From the NCBI GenBank assembly GCA_947631605.1, contig CANRMC010000007.1:1-39850 (forward strand): 39,850 nucleotides of DNA. The letters are read 5' to 3'. The notes beneath the pieces were generated by a model. That model searched no databases. It was not told the origin of the DNA and saw only the letters and a list, made by a program, of their open reading frames with translations. The stretch comes from an uncultured Lachnospiraceae bacterium. GTDB lineage: Bacteria > Bacillota > Clostridia > Lachnospirales > Lachnospiraceae. Below are positions 8,303-16,264 of this stretch, piece after piece. The position numbers and the translations under genes were made by a program. The number at the start of each line of letters is the position of its first letter. Position 1 is the first letter of the stretch.

Positions 8303-9019
8303 ATGCTGGAAATATATCTGTATAAACTGGAAACCAAATATTTGGAGGAAAACAGGGAGCAGCTGCTTACATCGCTCTGTCAGTGGAGGCGTGAGAAAGC
8401 AGAGAAGATAAAGAACCCAAAAGTGCAGCTTGTATCGATTGCAGCCGGACTTTTGATACAGAAGGTTTTTTCGGAGCGGTTATCTATTGATAAGGATGCG
8501 ATATCTGTTGTGCTTGGAGATCAGGGGAAGCCTATGTTCCTTTTTCCTCCGGACCGGAATGAAAAATGTGAAAAAGAACATTCCTTTCATTTTAATCTGT
8601 CACATTCCGGCGATTATATTGCTCTGGCTGTTTCAGACGCGAATGTTGGAATTGACATTGAGTGCAAAGAAGATAAAGGTCTGCGCGTAGCAAAGCGGTG
8701 TTTTACGGAATCGGAATATGCTTATATCATGGCTGAGAAGGAAGAATTGCGTATGCAGGCGTTTCGTGATATATGGACGATGAAAGAAAGCTTTTTAAAA
8801 TTTACAGGAACAGGCATTTCCGTTCCGCTTCATTCATTTTCCATAGATATGGAGAACCATGCCGCGGTGACAGATTCCGGTGAGAAAGTGAAATTTTTTC
8901 TGCATCGGTTTGGAACGGATCCGGAATATAGTATGGCTGTCTGTTATGCGCCTGCCGGACAGAGATTTTTCAAAAAGCAATCATTAAGTCTTGACATCCA
9001 TGAGGTTTTGAAGTTATAA
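8303..9019 (+). CDS. Sfp-type 4'-phosphopantetheinyl transferase
   Basis: 238 residues, the usual size for Sfp-type enzymes. The family blocks are present: an N-terminal CQWRREKAEKI segment, NLSHSGDYIALAVSD near residue 95, the magnesium-binding VGIDIE motif and WTMKESFLKFTGTG with the catalytic Glu/Lys region. The enzyme transfers phosphopantetheine from CoA to the serine of carrier proteins; the ACP 1.2 kb upstream is the obvious partner, although such enzymes can also serve AcpP. ATG 8303 aligns with the expected N-terminus, but there is no Shine-Dalgarno sequence, only the tail of a hairpin. A tRNA promoter is buried in its last codons. Confidence 0.9.
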   Translation: MLEIYLYKLETKYLEENREQLLTSLCQWRREKAEKIKNPKVQLVSIAAGLLIQKVFSERLSIDKDAISVVLGDQGKPMFLFPPDRNEKCEKEHSFHFNLSHSGDYIALAVSDANVGIDIECKEDKGLRVAKRCFTESEYAYIMAEKEELRMQAFRDIWTMKESFLKFTGTGISVPLHSFSIDMENHAAVTDSGEKVKFFLHRFGTDPEYSMAVCYAPAGQRFFKKQSLSLDIHEVLKL

Positions 9020-9020
9020 T
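8991..9020 (+). promoter_or_regulatory. consensus promoter for tRNA-Arg
   Basis: TTGACA at 8991-8996, an 18-nt spacer and TATAAT at 9015-9020. It overlaps the 3' end and stop codon of the transferase gene and lies 30 nt before the tRNA. Confidence 0.85.
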
Positions 9021-9049
9021 ATCAACGTCGCTTTGAATAAGGCGTGTTC

Positions 9050-9123
9050 GTGCGTTTAGCTCAGCTGGATAGAGCGTTTGGCTACGGACCAAAAGGTCGG
9101 GGGTTCGAATCCTCTAACGCACA
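9050..9123 (+). tRNA. tRNA-Arg(ACG)
   Basis: A cloverleaf is seen: acceptor GTGCGTT/AACGCAC (7 bp, perfect), D-arm GCTC/GAGC, anticodon stem TTTGG/CCAAA with loop CTACGGA (anticodon ACG), and T-arm with TTCGAAT loop. The discriminator is A, and CCA is not encoded. ACG is normally deaminated to ICG and reads CGU/CGC/CGA. Confidence 0.95.
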
Positions 9124-9124
9124 T

Positions 9125-9152
9125 AAAAACTCCGGTTGATCCCGGAGTTTTT
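9125..9152 (+). terminator. intrinsic terminator after tRNA-Arg
   Basis: AAAAACTCCGG, a 6-nt loop and CCGGAGTTTTT. The stem is nearly identical to the terminator at 9826-9855 on the other side of the toxin-antitoxin pair. Confidence 0.9.
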
Positions 9153-9195
9153 AATTATATATCTATTAGATTTATGAAGACAGGAGTGATTACGT

Positions 9196-9534
9196 ATGGG
9201 CAGCGTATATTCTCTGAATACAATTAAAAATAACTGTGTTCCAATTGCGAGAGAATACGGGATTACGAAACTCTACGTATTTGGCTCTTATGCAAGGGAA
9301 GAACAAACAGAGGAAAGTGATATTGATATTCTTATTGAAAAAGGTGATATAAAAAATCTTTTACAGTATTTTGGATTTGTTTCTGAACTGGAGAATGTTT
9401 TTAACGTTCATGTGGATGTTGTGACGACAACGAGTAATGATAAAAGTTTTTTGGATCGGATAAAAAAGGAGGCAATACTCATCTATGATTCAGAAGGACA
9501 GAACAATTTTACAGAAAATAAGGCAGTATTGTGA
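9196..9534 (+). CDS. mntA: MntA-type nucleotidyltransferase antitoxin (type VII TA)
   Basis: 112 residues, minimal nucleotidyltransferase (MNT) fold. The motif GSX10DXD is exact: Gly30-Ser31, ten residues, then Asp42-Ile-Asp44 (GSYAREEQTEESDID). In characterised MntA/HepT pairs this enzyme transfers AMP from ATP to a tyrosine of the HEPN toxin and so blocks its RNase activity. The gene overlaps the HEPN gene by about 50 nt, the typical gene order in many such pairs. GGAG lies 10 nt before ATG 9196. The region is more AT-rich than its neighbours, which suggests acquisition. Confidence 0.9.
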   Translation: MGSVYSLNTIKNNCVPIAREYGITKLYVFGSYAREEQTEESDIDILIEKGDIKNLLQYFGFVSELENVFNVHVDVVTTTSNDKSFLDRIKKEAILIYDSEGQNNFTENKAVL

Positions 9535-9826
9535 TGATGTAGAGGCATTAATAGAGCGTTTTGGAGATGATTATACAATATATGAATCTGATTTTGCCTA
9601 TCAATATGCCTGTAGCATGTGTATTATTCAAATAGGAGAATTGACAGGGCAATTATCAGAGGAAATAAAAAATGCTTCTCCTGACGTGCCATGGAATCTT
9701 ATTAAAGGAATGCGAAATCTATTTGCGCATGATTATTCTCATGTAGATAATGAAATTGTTTGGGAAACCTTAAAAAGTAACATTCCTGAATTGAAACGAA
9801 AATGTGAAGAAATTTTATCGGCATGA
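9485..9826 (+). CDS. hepT: HepT-like HEPN-domain RNase toxin (DUF86)
   Basis: 113 residues, all-helical HEPN fold. The catalytic and regulatory motif RX4HXY is intact: Arg77, His82 and Tyr84 in RNLFAHDY. In the known systems Arg and His form the RNase site, and the tyrosine is the residue AMPylated by MntA. The start ATG 9485 lies inside the end of mntA, implying translational coupling. Stop TGA ends at 9826 on the first base of the following terminator. With tRNA genes on both sides, tRNA as a target or an integration hot spot are both conceivable, but neither is shown. Confidence 0.9.
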   Translation: MIQKDRTILQKIRQYCDDVEALIERFGDDYTIYESDFAYQYACSMCIIQIGELTGQLSEEIKNASPDVPWNLIKGMRNLFAHDYSHVDNEIVWETLKSNIPELKRKCEEILSA

Positions 9827-9855
9827 AAAAACTCCGGAATCATCCGGAGTTTTTT
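9826..9855. terminator. bidirectional terminator between hepT and tRNA-Gln
   Basis: AAAAAACTCCGGA, loop ATCA, TCCGGAGTTTTTT: a 13-bp perfect palindrome that can end transcription of hepT on the + strand and of tRNA-Gln on the - strand. Confidence 0.92.
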
Positions 9856-9860
9856 ATAAG

Positions 9861-9932
9861 CTGGGCTACAAGGATTCGAACCTTGAAATGCTGGAGTCAG
9901 AGTCCAGTGCCTTACCATTTGGCGATAGCCCA
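9861..9932 (-). tRNA. tRNA-Gln(CTG)
   Basis: On the - strand: acceptor TGGGCTA/TAGCCCA, D-arm GCC/GGC, anticodon stem CTGGA/TCCAG with loop CTCTGAC (anticodon CTG), T-arm CAAGG/CCTTG with TTCGAAT. The discriminator is G, and CCA is not encoded. The CTG isoacceptor reads CAG only, so a TTG isoacceptor is expected elsewhere. Confidence 0.95.
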
Positions 9933-9967
9933 TTAAAAATTGTCTGCTGAAACCAGCAACGAAAACC

Positions 9968-9996
9968 ATTATAGTATAAACAGTGAAAAAATACAA
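9968..9996 (-). promoter_or_regulatory. promoter for tRNA-Gln
   Basis: On the - strand TTGTAT, a 17-nt spacer and TATAAT, 36 nt before the tRNA 5' end. Confidence 0.8.
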
Positions 9997-10058
9997 GTGT
10001 TTTTATGAAAAAAATTATTTTTTTTGCGTAGAATATAATCAGCATTTTCTATTAAACA

Positions 10059-10088
10059 TTGACAAATATAAATAGACAATGCTATTAT
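10059..10088 (+). promoter_or_regulatory. promoter for the 123-aa unknown gene
   Basis: TTGACA at 10059-10064, an 18-nt spacer and TATTAT at 10083-10088. The ORF track places a start codon on the TTG of this -35 box, so the long ORF version cannot be the real protein. Confidence 0.8.
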
Positions 10089-10154
10089 CTCAATGTTGAT
10101 ATGGAGAAGAATTTGTTCCAGATACGAATGGATAAGAAATTGGGAGGAGCTGCA

Positions 10155-10526
10155 ATGAGCAATATCGTATACGTAGTGCCATGGGCAATTTGCGATACTG
10201 ACAGCATGTATATCCGGAAAGCAGAAAATGACGGCAGTATTGTTCTGGATAAAGGAACGCCTGTAGATGACTGGTGTATCAGGGATATTGTAAATAATCC
10301 GGATCGGAGAAGCAAAGATATATTTGCGATCATTGATGTATATAACGGATATGATTTCAAAGCGGAGAAAAAGCAGATTTCCATGGTGGAGCTGACAAAT
10401 TCCGTAGAGAAGCTGTCAGAGTACGGTTATAAAAAAGCGGATGAGCAGGAGCTGGCTTTCCTGCGGCAGCGGGTGCTGAAACTGGATAAACCGGTGAAAA
10501 AGACCGCAAAAGCAAAAACAAAATAA
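10155..10526 (+). CDS. conserved-looking hypothetical protein, lysine-rich tail
   Basis: 123 residues from ATG 10155, which has GGGAGG 8 nt upstream; the 96 extra nt in the ORF track contain the promoter. I do not recognise the family. The body starts SNIVYVVPWAICDTDSMYIRKA, is mixed and soluble, and has a helical segment (VELTNSVEKLSEYGYKKADEQELAFLRQ region). It ends in a very basic tail (KPVKKTAKAKTK) of the sort seen in nucleic-acid-associated proteins. It is followed 31 nt later by a CvfB-like RNA-binding gene, possibly in one operon with ridA. No function is assigned. Confidence 0.75.
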   Translation: MSNIVYVVPWAICDTDSMYIRKAENDGSIVLDKGTPVDDWCIRDIVNNPDRRSKDIFAIIDVYNGYDFKAEKKQISMVELTNSVEKLSEYGYKKADEQELAFLRQRVLKLDKPVKKTAKAKTK

Positions 10527-10557
10527 TAAGTGAAGTATTTAAGAAAGAATTGATAAC

Positions 10558-11391
10558 ATGCAGATTGGAACATGGAATGAATTGAAAATAGATCGCATCA
10601 AGGAAATCGGAGCGTATCTTACAGACGGAGAGGAAGATGTACTGCTTCCGGTAAAACAGCTGCCGGAGAAAAGCCGGATCGGCGATATGCTTCGGGTATT
10701 TTTATATCGGGACTCCAAGGACCGCCTGATCGCGACGGTACATGAACCGTATATTGAAATGGGACAGCTCCGCAGGCTTCGGGTAAAAAGCGTTGCGGGT
10801 TTTGGCGCATTTATGGACTGGGGTTTGGAGAAGGATATTTTTCTTCCGTTTAAAGAGCAGACCGCAAGGGTTGCGGAAGGCGCAGAGTATCTTGTGCGTA
10901 TGTATGAGGATAAATCCGGACGGCTTTGCGTGTCTATGCATCTCTATGACTATATGAAACCGAATACGGAATATAAAAAAGGCGACCATGTTACCGGTAT
11001 TGTATACGAATATAAGAAAGGTTTCGGCGCCCTTGTCGCCATTGATGATATGTATGGCGGACTGATCCATGAAAGCGAGATTTATAATCCGGTCCATGTG
11101 GGCGATATCGTGCAGGCAAGGGTTATCAAGGTACGGGAAGACGGAAAGACGGATCTTTCGCTGAGGGAGGCGGCTCACGTTCAGATGAATGATGACGCCG
11201 AGATGGTTTACTCAGTAATTGAAAGCTATAACGGCGTACTTCCGTTTACCGATAAAGCAGACGGCGAGCTTATCCGAAAGGAATTCGGACTCAGCAAAAA
11301 TGCGTTCAAGCGTGCCGTGGGCAGGCTTTTAAAGAATCAACGCATAGAAATCACAGAACATAATATCCGGATCATTGACCGGTCATTTTAA
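10558..11391 (+). CDS. CvfB-like S1 domain RNA-binding protein
   Basis: 277 residues. The layout follows CvfB/YitL: an N-terminal small S1-like barrel (MQIGTWNELKI..., with VLLPVKQLP), a second (VAGFGAFMDWGLEKDIFLPFKEQ), a classical S1 domain (GDHVTGIVYEYKKGFGALVAID, HESEI, ARVIKVREDGKTDLSLRE), and a C-terminal winged helix (LIRKEFGLSKNAFKRAVGRLL). CvfB binds RNA and affects virulence-factor expression in staphylococci; here a general RNA-binding role is the safe statement. The ribosome-binding site is weak (AAGAAAG). It ends 15 nt before ridA, so both are likely cotranscribed. Confidence 0.9.
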   Translation: MQIGTWNELKIDRIKEIGAYLTDGEEDVLLPVKQLPEKSRIGDMLRVFLYRDSKDRLIATVHEPYIEMGQLRRLRVKSVAGFGAFMDWGLEKDIFLPFKEQTARVAEGAEYLVRMYEDKSGRLCVSMHLYDYMKPNTEYKKGDHVTGIVYEYKKGFGALVAIDDMYGGLIHESEIYNPVHVGDIVQARVIKVREDGKTDLSLREAAHVQMNDDAEMVYSVIESYNGVLPFTDKADGELIRKEFGLSKNAFKRAVGRLLKNQRIEITEHNIRIIDRSF

Positions 11392-11406
11392 AAGGAGGAA
11401 AATGAA

Positions 11407-11787
11407 ATGAAAAAAGAGATTATAGCAACAGATAAGGCTCCGGCGGCAATCGGACCATATTCACAGGCAGTGAAAGCGGGAGATATGATTTTTACCTCCG
11501 GTATGATTCCTATTGATCCTGCAACCAATACTTTAGTTGAGGGCGGAATCGAAGTTCAGGCAAAGCAGGCGATCTCAAATCTGAAAGCGCTGCTGGAAGC
11601 AGCCGGTTCTTCTATGGATAAGGTTGTGAAGACAGTTGTATTTATCAAAAATATGGATGACTTCGGTAAGGTAAATGAAATTTATTCCGGCTTTTTTACC
11701 GAAAACTGTCCGGCACGTTCCTGCGTAGAGGTAGCAAGGCTTCCAAAGGATGTGCTGATTGAAATTGAGGCAATCGCACTTGCATAA
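11407..11787 (+). CDS. ridA: RidA family reactive intermediate deaminase
   Basis: 126 residues, typical length. The start IATDKAPAAIGPYSQAVKAGDMIFTSGMI and the C-terminal signature PARSCVEVARLPKDVLIEIEAIA are diagnostic of the YjgF/YER057c/UK114 (RidA) group, including the Arg that binds the imine carboxylate. RidA hydrolyses 2-aminoacrylate and related enamine/imine products of PLP enzymes, protecting amino-acid metabolism. AAAGGAGG precedes ATG 11407. The gene ends in a terminator shared with convergent pyrG. Confidence 0.95.
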   Translation: MKKEIIATDKAPAAIGPYSQAVKAGDMIFTSGMIPIDPATNTLVEGGIEVQAKQAISNLKALLEAAGSSMDKVVKTVVFIKNMDDFGKVNEIYSGFFTENCPARSCVEVARLPKDVLIEIEAIALA

Positions 11788-11820
11788 TAGTGGCGAAAAC
11801 GACGATAAAAAAGCTTCTAT

Positions 11821-11864
11821 AAAAAGGCTGAAGGGGATGATTACTCATCCCCTTCAGCTTTTTT
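11821..11864. terminator. bidirectional terminator between ridA and pyrG
   Basis: AAAAAGGCTGAAGGGGATGA, loop TTAC, TCATCCCCTTCAGCTTTTTT. The stem is nearly perfect over 20 bp. The pyrG stop codon falls in the loop, so the last pyrG codons are part of the hairpin. Confidence 0.95.
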
Positions 11865-13454
11865 AATTGCCGCTTCCACAAATCCGCGGAATAGCGGATG
11901 CGGTTTGTTTGGTCTGGATTTGAATTCCGGATGCGCCTGCGTTCCGACGAACCAAGGATGGTCCGGAATCTCTATCATTTCTACGATATGACCGTCCGGT
12001 GAAAGCCCGGAGAGTTTCATACCGTGGTTTGTAAGTACTTCACGATAATCATTGTTGACTTCATATCTATGTCTGTGGCGCTCGTGGATCAACTCCTCAC
12101 CATATAGTTTATAAACCATGGAATCCTTGTCAAGTACGCAAGGATAAGCGCCGAGACGGAGCGTGCCGCCAAGATCCGTTACGCCATGCTGATCCGGCAT
12201 GATGTGGATAACCTGATGCGTCGAACTCGGATTAAATTCAGAGCTGTGGGCGTCGATATATCCCACCACGTTCCGCACATATTCTACAATGGAAAGCTGC
12301 ATTCCCAGACATAATCCTAAGTAAGGGATTTTCTGCTCCCGCGCATATCGGATCGCCTCGATCATTCCGTCAATACCCCGGTCGCCAAAGCCGCCCGGTA
12401 CAAGAATACCGGATACGTCTCCAAGGATTTCCGCCACATTGTCTTCCGTTACGGTTTCGGAATCCACCCATTTGATCTCAACTTCGGCGCTGTTTGCAAC
12501 ACCGGCATGTTTCAGGGATTCCACAACGGAAATATAAGCGTCATGCAGGGAGACATATTTTCCGACAAGGGCAATTTTTACGGTTTTGGAAGGATGTTTC
12601 CATGCTTCTACCATCGCCGTCCAGTCAGAGAGATCCGGTTCCGGACAAGGAACCTGTAAACATTCGCAGACAACATTTGCGAGATGTTCTTTCTCCATGG
12701 CAAGAGGAACTTCATATAATACGTCTACATCCAGATTCTGAACAACACATTCGGTGCTGACATTACAGAAGCGGGAAATCTTATCTTTGATCGCCTTGTC
12801 CAGCGGATAGTCGGAACGGCATACCAGAATGTCCGGCTGGATTCCCATTCCCTGCAGATTCTTTACGCTGGCCTGTGTCGGTTTTGTCTTTAATTCTCCG
12901 GAGGCTTTCAGATAAGGGATCAGGGTAACATGGATCATGATACAGTTCTGATGACCGATGTCATGCTGGAACTGTCGGATAGCTTCAAGGAACGGCTGGC
13001 TTTCGATGTCACCGATCGTACCGCCGATCTCAATAATGGCAAATTCGGTTTCTTTGGAATCCGGATTGCGGTAGAAGCGGTCTTTGATCTCATTTGTGAT
13101 ATGCGGTACTACCTGTACGGTATGTCCGCCGAAATCGCCCCGGCGTTCTTTTGTTAAAATGCTCCAATAAACCTTACCGGTTGTTACATTGGAACCTTTA
13201 TTTAATTTCTCGTCAATGAAACGCTCATAGTGTCCAAGGTCTAAATCGGTTTCGGTTCCGTCGTCTGTGACGAATACTTCCCCGTGCTGTACCGGATTCA
13301 TAGTACCCGGATCCATATTGATATACGGATCGAATTTCTGGCTTGTTACCTTGTATCCTCTGGCTTTGAGCAGTCTTCCGAGGGAAGCGGCGGTAATGCC
13401 TTTGCCAAGGCCCGATACAACTCCTCCTGTTACAAATACGTACTTTACTGACAT
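11841..13454 (-). CDS. pyrG: CTP synthase
   Basis: 537 residues, full length. The N-terminal amidoligase domain opens with [23 protein letters not shown] (P-loop-like ATP site) and contains [15 protein letters not shown]. The C-terminal class I glutaminase domain carries the nucleophile in LGLCLGMQ and the HPEF motif near the end. It makes CTP from UTP, ATP and glutamine. It runs opposite to its neighbours from its own promoter, with a leader of about 60 nt. The initially transcribed region does not show the GGGC start used for reiterative-transcription control of Bacillus pyrG, so that mechanism is not supported here. Confidence 0.97.
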   Translation of the reverse strand: MSVKYVFVTGGVVSGLGKGITAASLGRLLKARGYKVTSQKFDPYINMDPGTMNPVQHGEVFVTDDGTETDLDLGHYERFIDEKLNKGSNVTTGKVYWSILTKERRGDFGGHTVQVVPHITNEIKDRFYRNPDSKETEFAIIEIGGTIGDIESQPFLEAIRQFQHDIGHQNCIMIHVTLIPYLKASGELKTKPTQASVKNLQGMGIQPDILVCRSDYPLDKAIKDKISRFCNVSTECVVQNLDVDVLYEVPLAMEKEHLANVVCECLQVPCPEPDLSDWTAMVEAWKHPSKTVKIALVGKYVSLHDAYISVVESLKHAGVANSAEVEIKWVDSETVTEDNVAEILGDVSGILVPGGFGDRGIDGMIEAIRYAREQKIPYLGLCLGMQLSIVEYVRNVVGYIDAHSSEFNPSSTHQVIHIMPDQHGVTDLGGTLRLGAYPCVLDKDSMVYKLYGEELIHERHRHRYEVNNDYREVLTNHGMKLSGLSPDGHIVEMIEIPDHPWFVGTQAHPEFKSRPNKPHPLFRGFVEAAIKKAEGDE

Positions 13455-13522
13455 GAAAAATGTCCTCCTGATCTATCCTGACTGTAATTATGCAGAAGTA
13501 AAAAATCAACATACATACGGTT

Positions 13523-13551
13523 ATTATAAAGTAAGAAAAAATTAACGTCAA
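13523..13551 (-). promoter_or_regulatory. pyrG promoter
   Basis: On the - strand TTGACG, a 17-nt spacer and a perfect TATAAT. The leader to the ATG is about 60 nt and includes AGGAGG. Confidence 0.88.
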
Positions 13552-13587
13552 GCGTTTCAGGGACTTTCCGGGAAAATGGATTTGAAA

Positions 13588-13616
13588 TTGACAAGACGGA
13601 AACACTGGTATACTAT
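13588..13616 (+). promoter_or_regulatory. promoter for the TagF-like gene
   Basis: TTGACA at 13588-13593. Two overlapping -10 choices follow: TATACT (15-nt spacing, preceded by TGG, extended -10) or TACTAT (17-nt spacing). It is divergent from the pyrG promoter. Confidence 0.7.
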
Positions 13617-13660
13617 CTTTTTGAAGAAAAACCTCAGATTGAATATAGGAACGGGCAAAT

Positions 13661-16264
13661 ATGAAACCACTGATCGTCTTGCTCAAAATAAAAGATATAA
13701 AAAAAGCAGCATGGCTTACGGAAATCCGGAAGTCTTTTTCCAGTGCGGATGTAGAATGGATCTCCGCAGAAGAGAAAGACTTTACGAAGACTTGGAACCA
13801 TATCCTGCGCGAAAGAAATGACGGGCTGCTTTTCGTTACGGAACAGGGAGATTCTTTTGGGGCGGATTATGTTCAGGGGCTTTTGAAATGCATGGAGGCT
13901 CCGGAAAACGTAAAGCTTGCGTTTGCACTGGGTAAGAAACAGTTTATACAGACAGGAAAACCGGAAGCGGATGAAAAAACCTGCCTTCAGAAAAATGCAG
14001 CGCTGTTTCCGTTTACAGACAGGCTTTCGGGGGTTCTTTTCCGGCTGTCCTGTATGAAGGGATATGAAATAAAGGAGACTCTGGGATATGATTCGGAGGC
14101 GGACTTTTTGCTCCGGCTGCTTCTTACTTATAAATGCGGCTTTTCGGAGGCGGGCGTTTATACTTCGGCTGCACCGGATGACAGCAAGTTCCGTACATTT
14201 TACGGAATCTATGATAAAAACTGGTATTTCGGAAATATCGAGGGCTTCCTGCTTCCTCTGCTTCGGGAAGTAAAAGAAAAGCAGGGTGCGGTCCCGCTTT
14301 ATCTTCAGTATTATTCCCTGTATGCCATACAATGCCGGCTTTTTGCCAATCAGGATAACCGGAACCGGCATGTGTTATCGGAATCGGAGATTGAACGTTA
14401 TCGGGACGCAATTACCGGTCTGCTTCAATATATAGATAATGCCGTCATCATGAATGAGCATGACTATACGGCGTATTCCAAGAATTATCCGTTCAACAGA
14501 ATGCTGCTTCGACTGAAATATCATGCAACATATCTTCCGGTGGAATATATCGGAGAACGGACGCTTCTTTCCATTGCATTTGAACATGAGCTTATTTATC
14601 TCTCAAATAAAATGCGCGTCAATATCCAGCTTATGGAGTATGAGAACGGACGGCTGGAAATTGACGCCTCCCTTCCGGACGCATTTCCGACCGACGTCGT
14701 AACATATTATTTCCGTCTGGGAAATGAAAACTATGAGATAAAAGAAACTGCGGGATATTCCCTGACAAAATTTTTTGGCGTGTCCGCCTATAAACGGATC
14801 ACTTTCCACGCTTCGGTTCCGGTTGGCGAAACGGCAGAAAAGAACCTCATATTTATTATGAAATACAACGATATGGAATATGTGATCCTTCCGGAATTTC
14901 AGTCCCATACGTCAAGACTTGCCGCATTTCCGGAACATTCCTACTGGCACTTCGGGAATTTTATCGCAACGGCCTCTCCGGAGGGGATCCGTCTTACGCT
15001 ATATGCAAAGAAAAAGGAACGGAAGCTGGAGCATGCAGTCTGGCGGGAACTTCTGCACCCGTTTCAGATGCATCATTTTAAATTCTTCCTGCTTCGTTTT
15101 GCGTGGTATATGACGCGTGGGTATTATAAAAATAAAAAAATCTGGCTTTTTTATGATAAGCTTTATATGGGCGGAGATTCTGCGGAATATCTGTTTAAAT
15201 ACGCCAAAGCCCGGAAAGACCATATCCGAAAATATTATCTGATCGACCGGCGCTCACCGGATTACAGACGGCTCCGGAGGGAAGGATATCATCCGGTGCG
15301 GCGGGGAAGTGCGAAACACCGCCTGCTGTTTTTAAATGCGGATATGCTGCTGGTTACCAATTCTACCGTATTTGCATTTAATAATCTCTCGCTTGATAAT
15401 TCCAGATATATAAGGGGAATCCCGCATTTTCATGTCGTATGCCTGCAGCATGGACTCTCGGTACAGAAAATCGCGGTTGCCCAGCAGAGGCTTCGGGATA
15501 ATACCCGCCTTTATTTCTGCGCTTCCAAGTATGAGATTGAAAATCTTTCCAAACCGATTTACAATTATACAGGATATGACGCTTTGAAGCTGACGGGCAT
15601 ACCGCGCTATGACGGTCTTTTGAACCGGGATAAAAAACAGATATTGATCTCCCCTACTTGGAGAATGCAGTCTGCCATGCTCGTGACGAAGAACGAAGGA
15701 ATTGAGCGGGATTATAATCCGAACTTTAAAAAGACAGATTATTATAAAGTCTATAACTCTTTGATCAATGACAAACGGCTGATCGAGGCAGCCCGTCAAT
15801 ACGGATACCGTATCGTCTATGTATTGCACCCGATCGTAAGTCCTCAGCTTCGGGATTTTGAACGGAATGAATATACGGAAATCGTCGCGTCTACCGGAGA
15901 TGTAAGCTACGAAAAGCTCTTCTGTGAATCAAGCCTTATGGTGACGGATTATAGCGGCGTGCAGTTTGATTTTGCCTATATGAGAAAGCCGGTGGTGTAT
16001 CTTCACCATAAGTTGCTGGAAGCTCATTACGAAGAGGGGACTTTCCATTACGATACGATGGCGTTTGGCGAAATCTGCGACGATAATGCTTCCCTGATCG
16101 ACCTTCTCTGTGAATATATGAAAAACGGATGTGAAATGAAGGAAATCTATCGGAAGCGGGCGGATGATTTCTTTGCTTTTGATGACAGAAATAACTGCCA
16201 GAGGGTATATCAAGTCTTAAAGGAGTATCAGCATGACAGAATCGATAACGGAGAAACTGAATAA
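13661..16264 (+). CDS. CDP-glycerol glycerophosphotransferase family protein (TagF-like)
   Basis: 867 residues. The C-terminal 380 residues are a CDP-glycerol:poly(glycerophosphate) glycerophosphotransferase domain, shown by WLFYDKLYMGGDSAEYLF near 490, LLVTNS, the His in VCLQHGLSVQK near 590, ISPTWR, and VTDYSGVQFDFAYMRKPVVY near 760. The enzyme adds glycerol phosphate (or another CDP-alditol phosphate) to a growing teichoic-acid-like polymer at the cytoplasmic membrane. The first 110 residues look like a weak glycosyltransferase-type domain and residues 200-450 are not recognised, so it is larger than a plain TagF catalytic unit. The stop lies 32 nt inside an acyltransferase gene, implying coupled decoration of the polymer. 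Confidence 0.88.
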   Translation: MKPLIVLLKIKDIKKAAWLTEIRKSFSSADVEWISAEEKDFTKTWNHILRERNDGLLFVTEQGDSFGADYVQGLLKCMEAPENVKLAFALGKKQFIQTGKPEADEKTCLQKNAALFPFTDRLSGVLFRLSCMKGYEIKETLGYDSEADFLLRLLLTYKCGFSEAGVYTSAAPDDSKFRTFYGIYDKNWYFGNIEGFLLPLLREVKEKQGAVPLYLQYYSLYAIQCRLFANQDNRNRHVLSESEIERYRDAITGLLQYIDNAVIMNEHDYTAYSKNYPFNRMLLRLKYHATYLPVEYIGERTLLSIAFEHELIYLSNKMRVNIQLMEYENGRLEIDASLPDAFPTDVVTYYFRLGNENYEIKETAGYSLTKFFGVSAYKRITFHASVPVGETAEKNLIFIMKYNDMEYVILPEFQSHTSRLAAFPEHSYWHFGNFIATASPEGIRLTLYAKKKERKLEHAVWRELLHPFQMHHFKFFLLRFAWYMTRGYYKNKKIWLFYDKLYMGGDSAEYLFKYAKARKDHIRKYYLIDRRSPDYRRLRREGYHPVRRGSAKHRLLFLNADMLLVTNSTVFAFNNLSLDNSRYIRGIPHFHVVCLQHGLSVQKIAVAQQRLRDNTRLYFCASKYEIENLSKPIYNYTGYDALKLTGIPRYDGLLNRDKKQILISPTWRMQSAMLVTKNEGIERDYNPNFKKTDYYKVYNSLINDKRLIEAARQYGYRIVYVLHPIVSPQLRDFERNEYTEIVASTGDVSYEKLFCESSLMVTDYSGVQFDFAYMRKPVVYLHHKLLEAHYEEGTFHYDTMAFGEICDDNASLIDLLCEYMKNGCEMKEIYRKRADDFFAFDDRNNCQRVYQVLKEYQHDRIDNGETE

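Noticed and set aside
10059-10154. 5' extension of the 155-aa ORF in the track
   Set aside because: It contains a TTGACA-18-TATTAT promoter, and ATG 10155 has a good ribosome-binding site; the extension cannot be translated from that promoter.
13455-13522. GGGC-type reiterative initiation control of pyrG
   Set aside because: The bases after the TATAAT box do not show the GGGC start required for that mechanism.
13576-13821. 81-aa + strand ORF overlapping the TagF-like start
   Set aside because: It begins in the promoter region and runs in another frame through the well-supported 867-aa gene.
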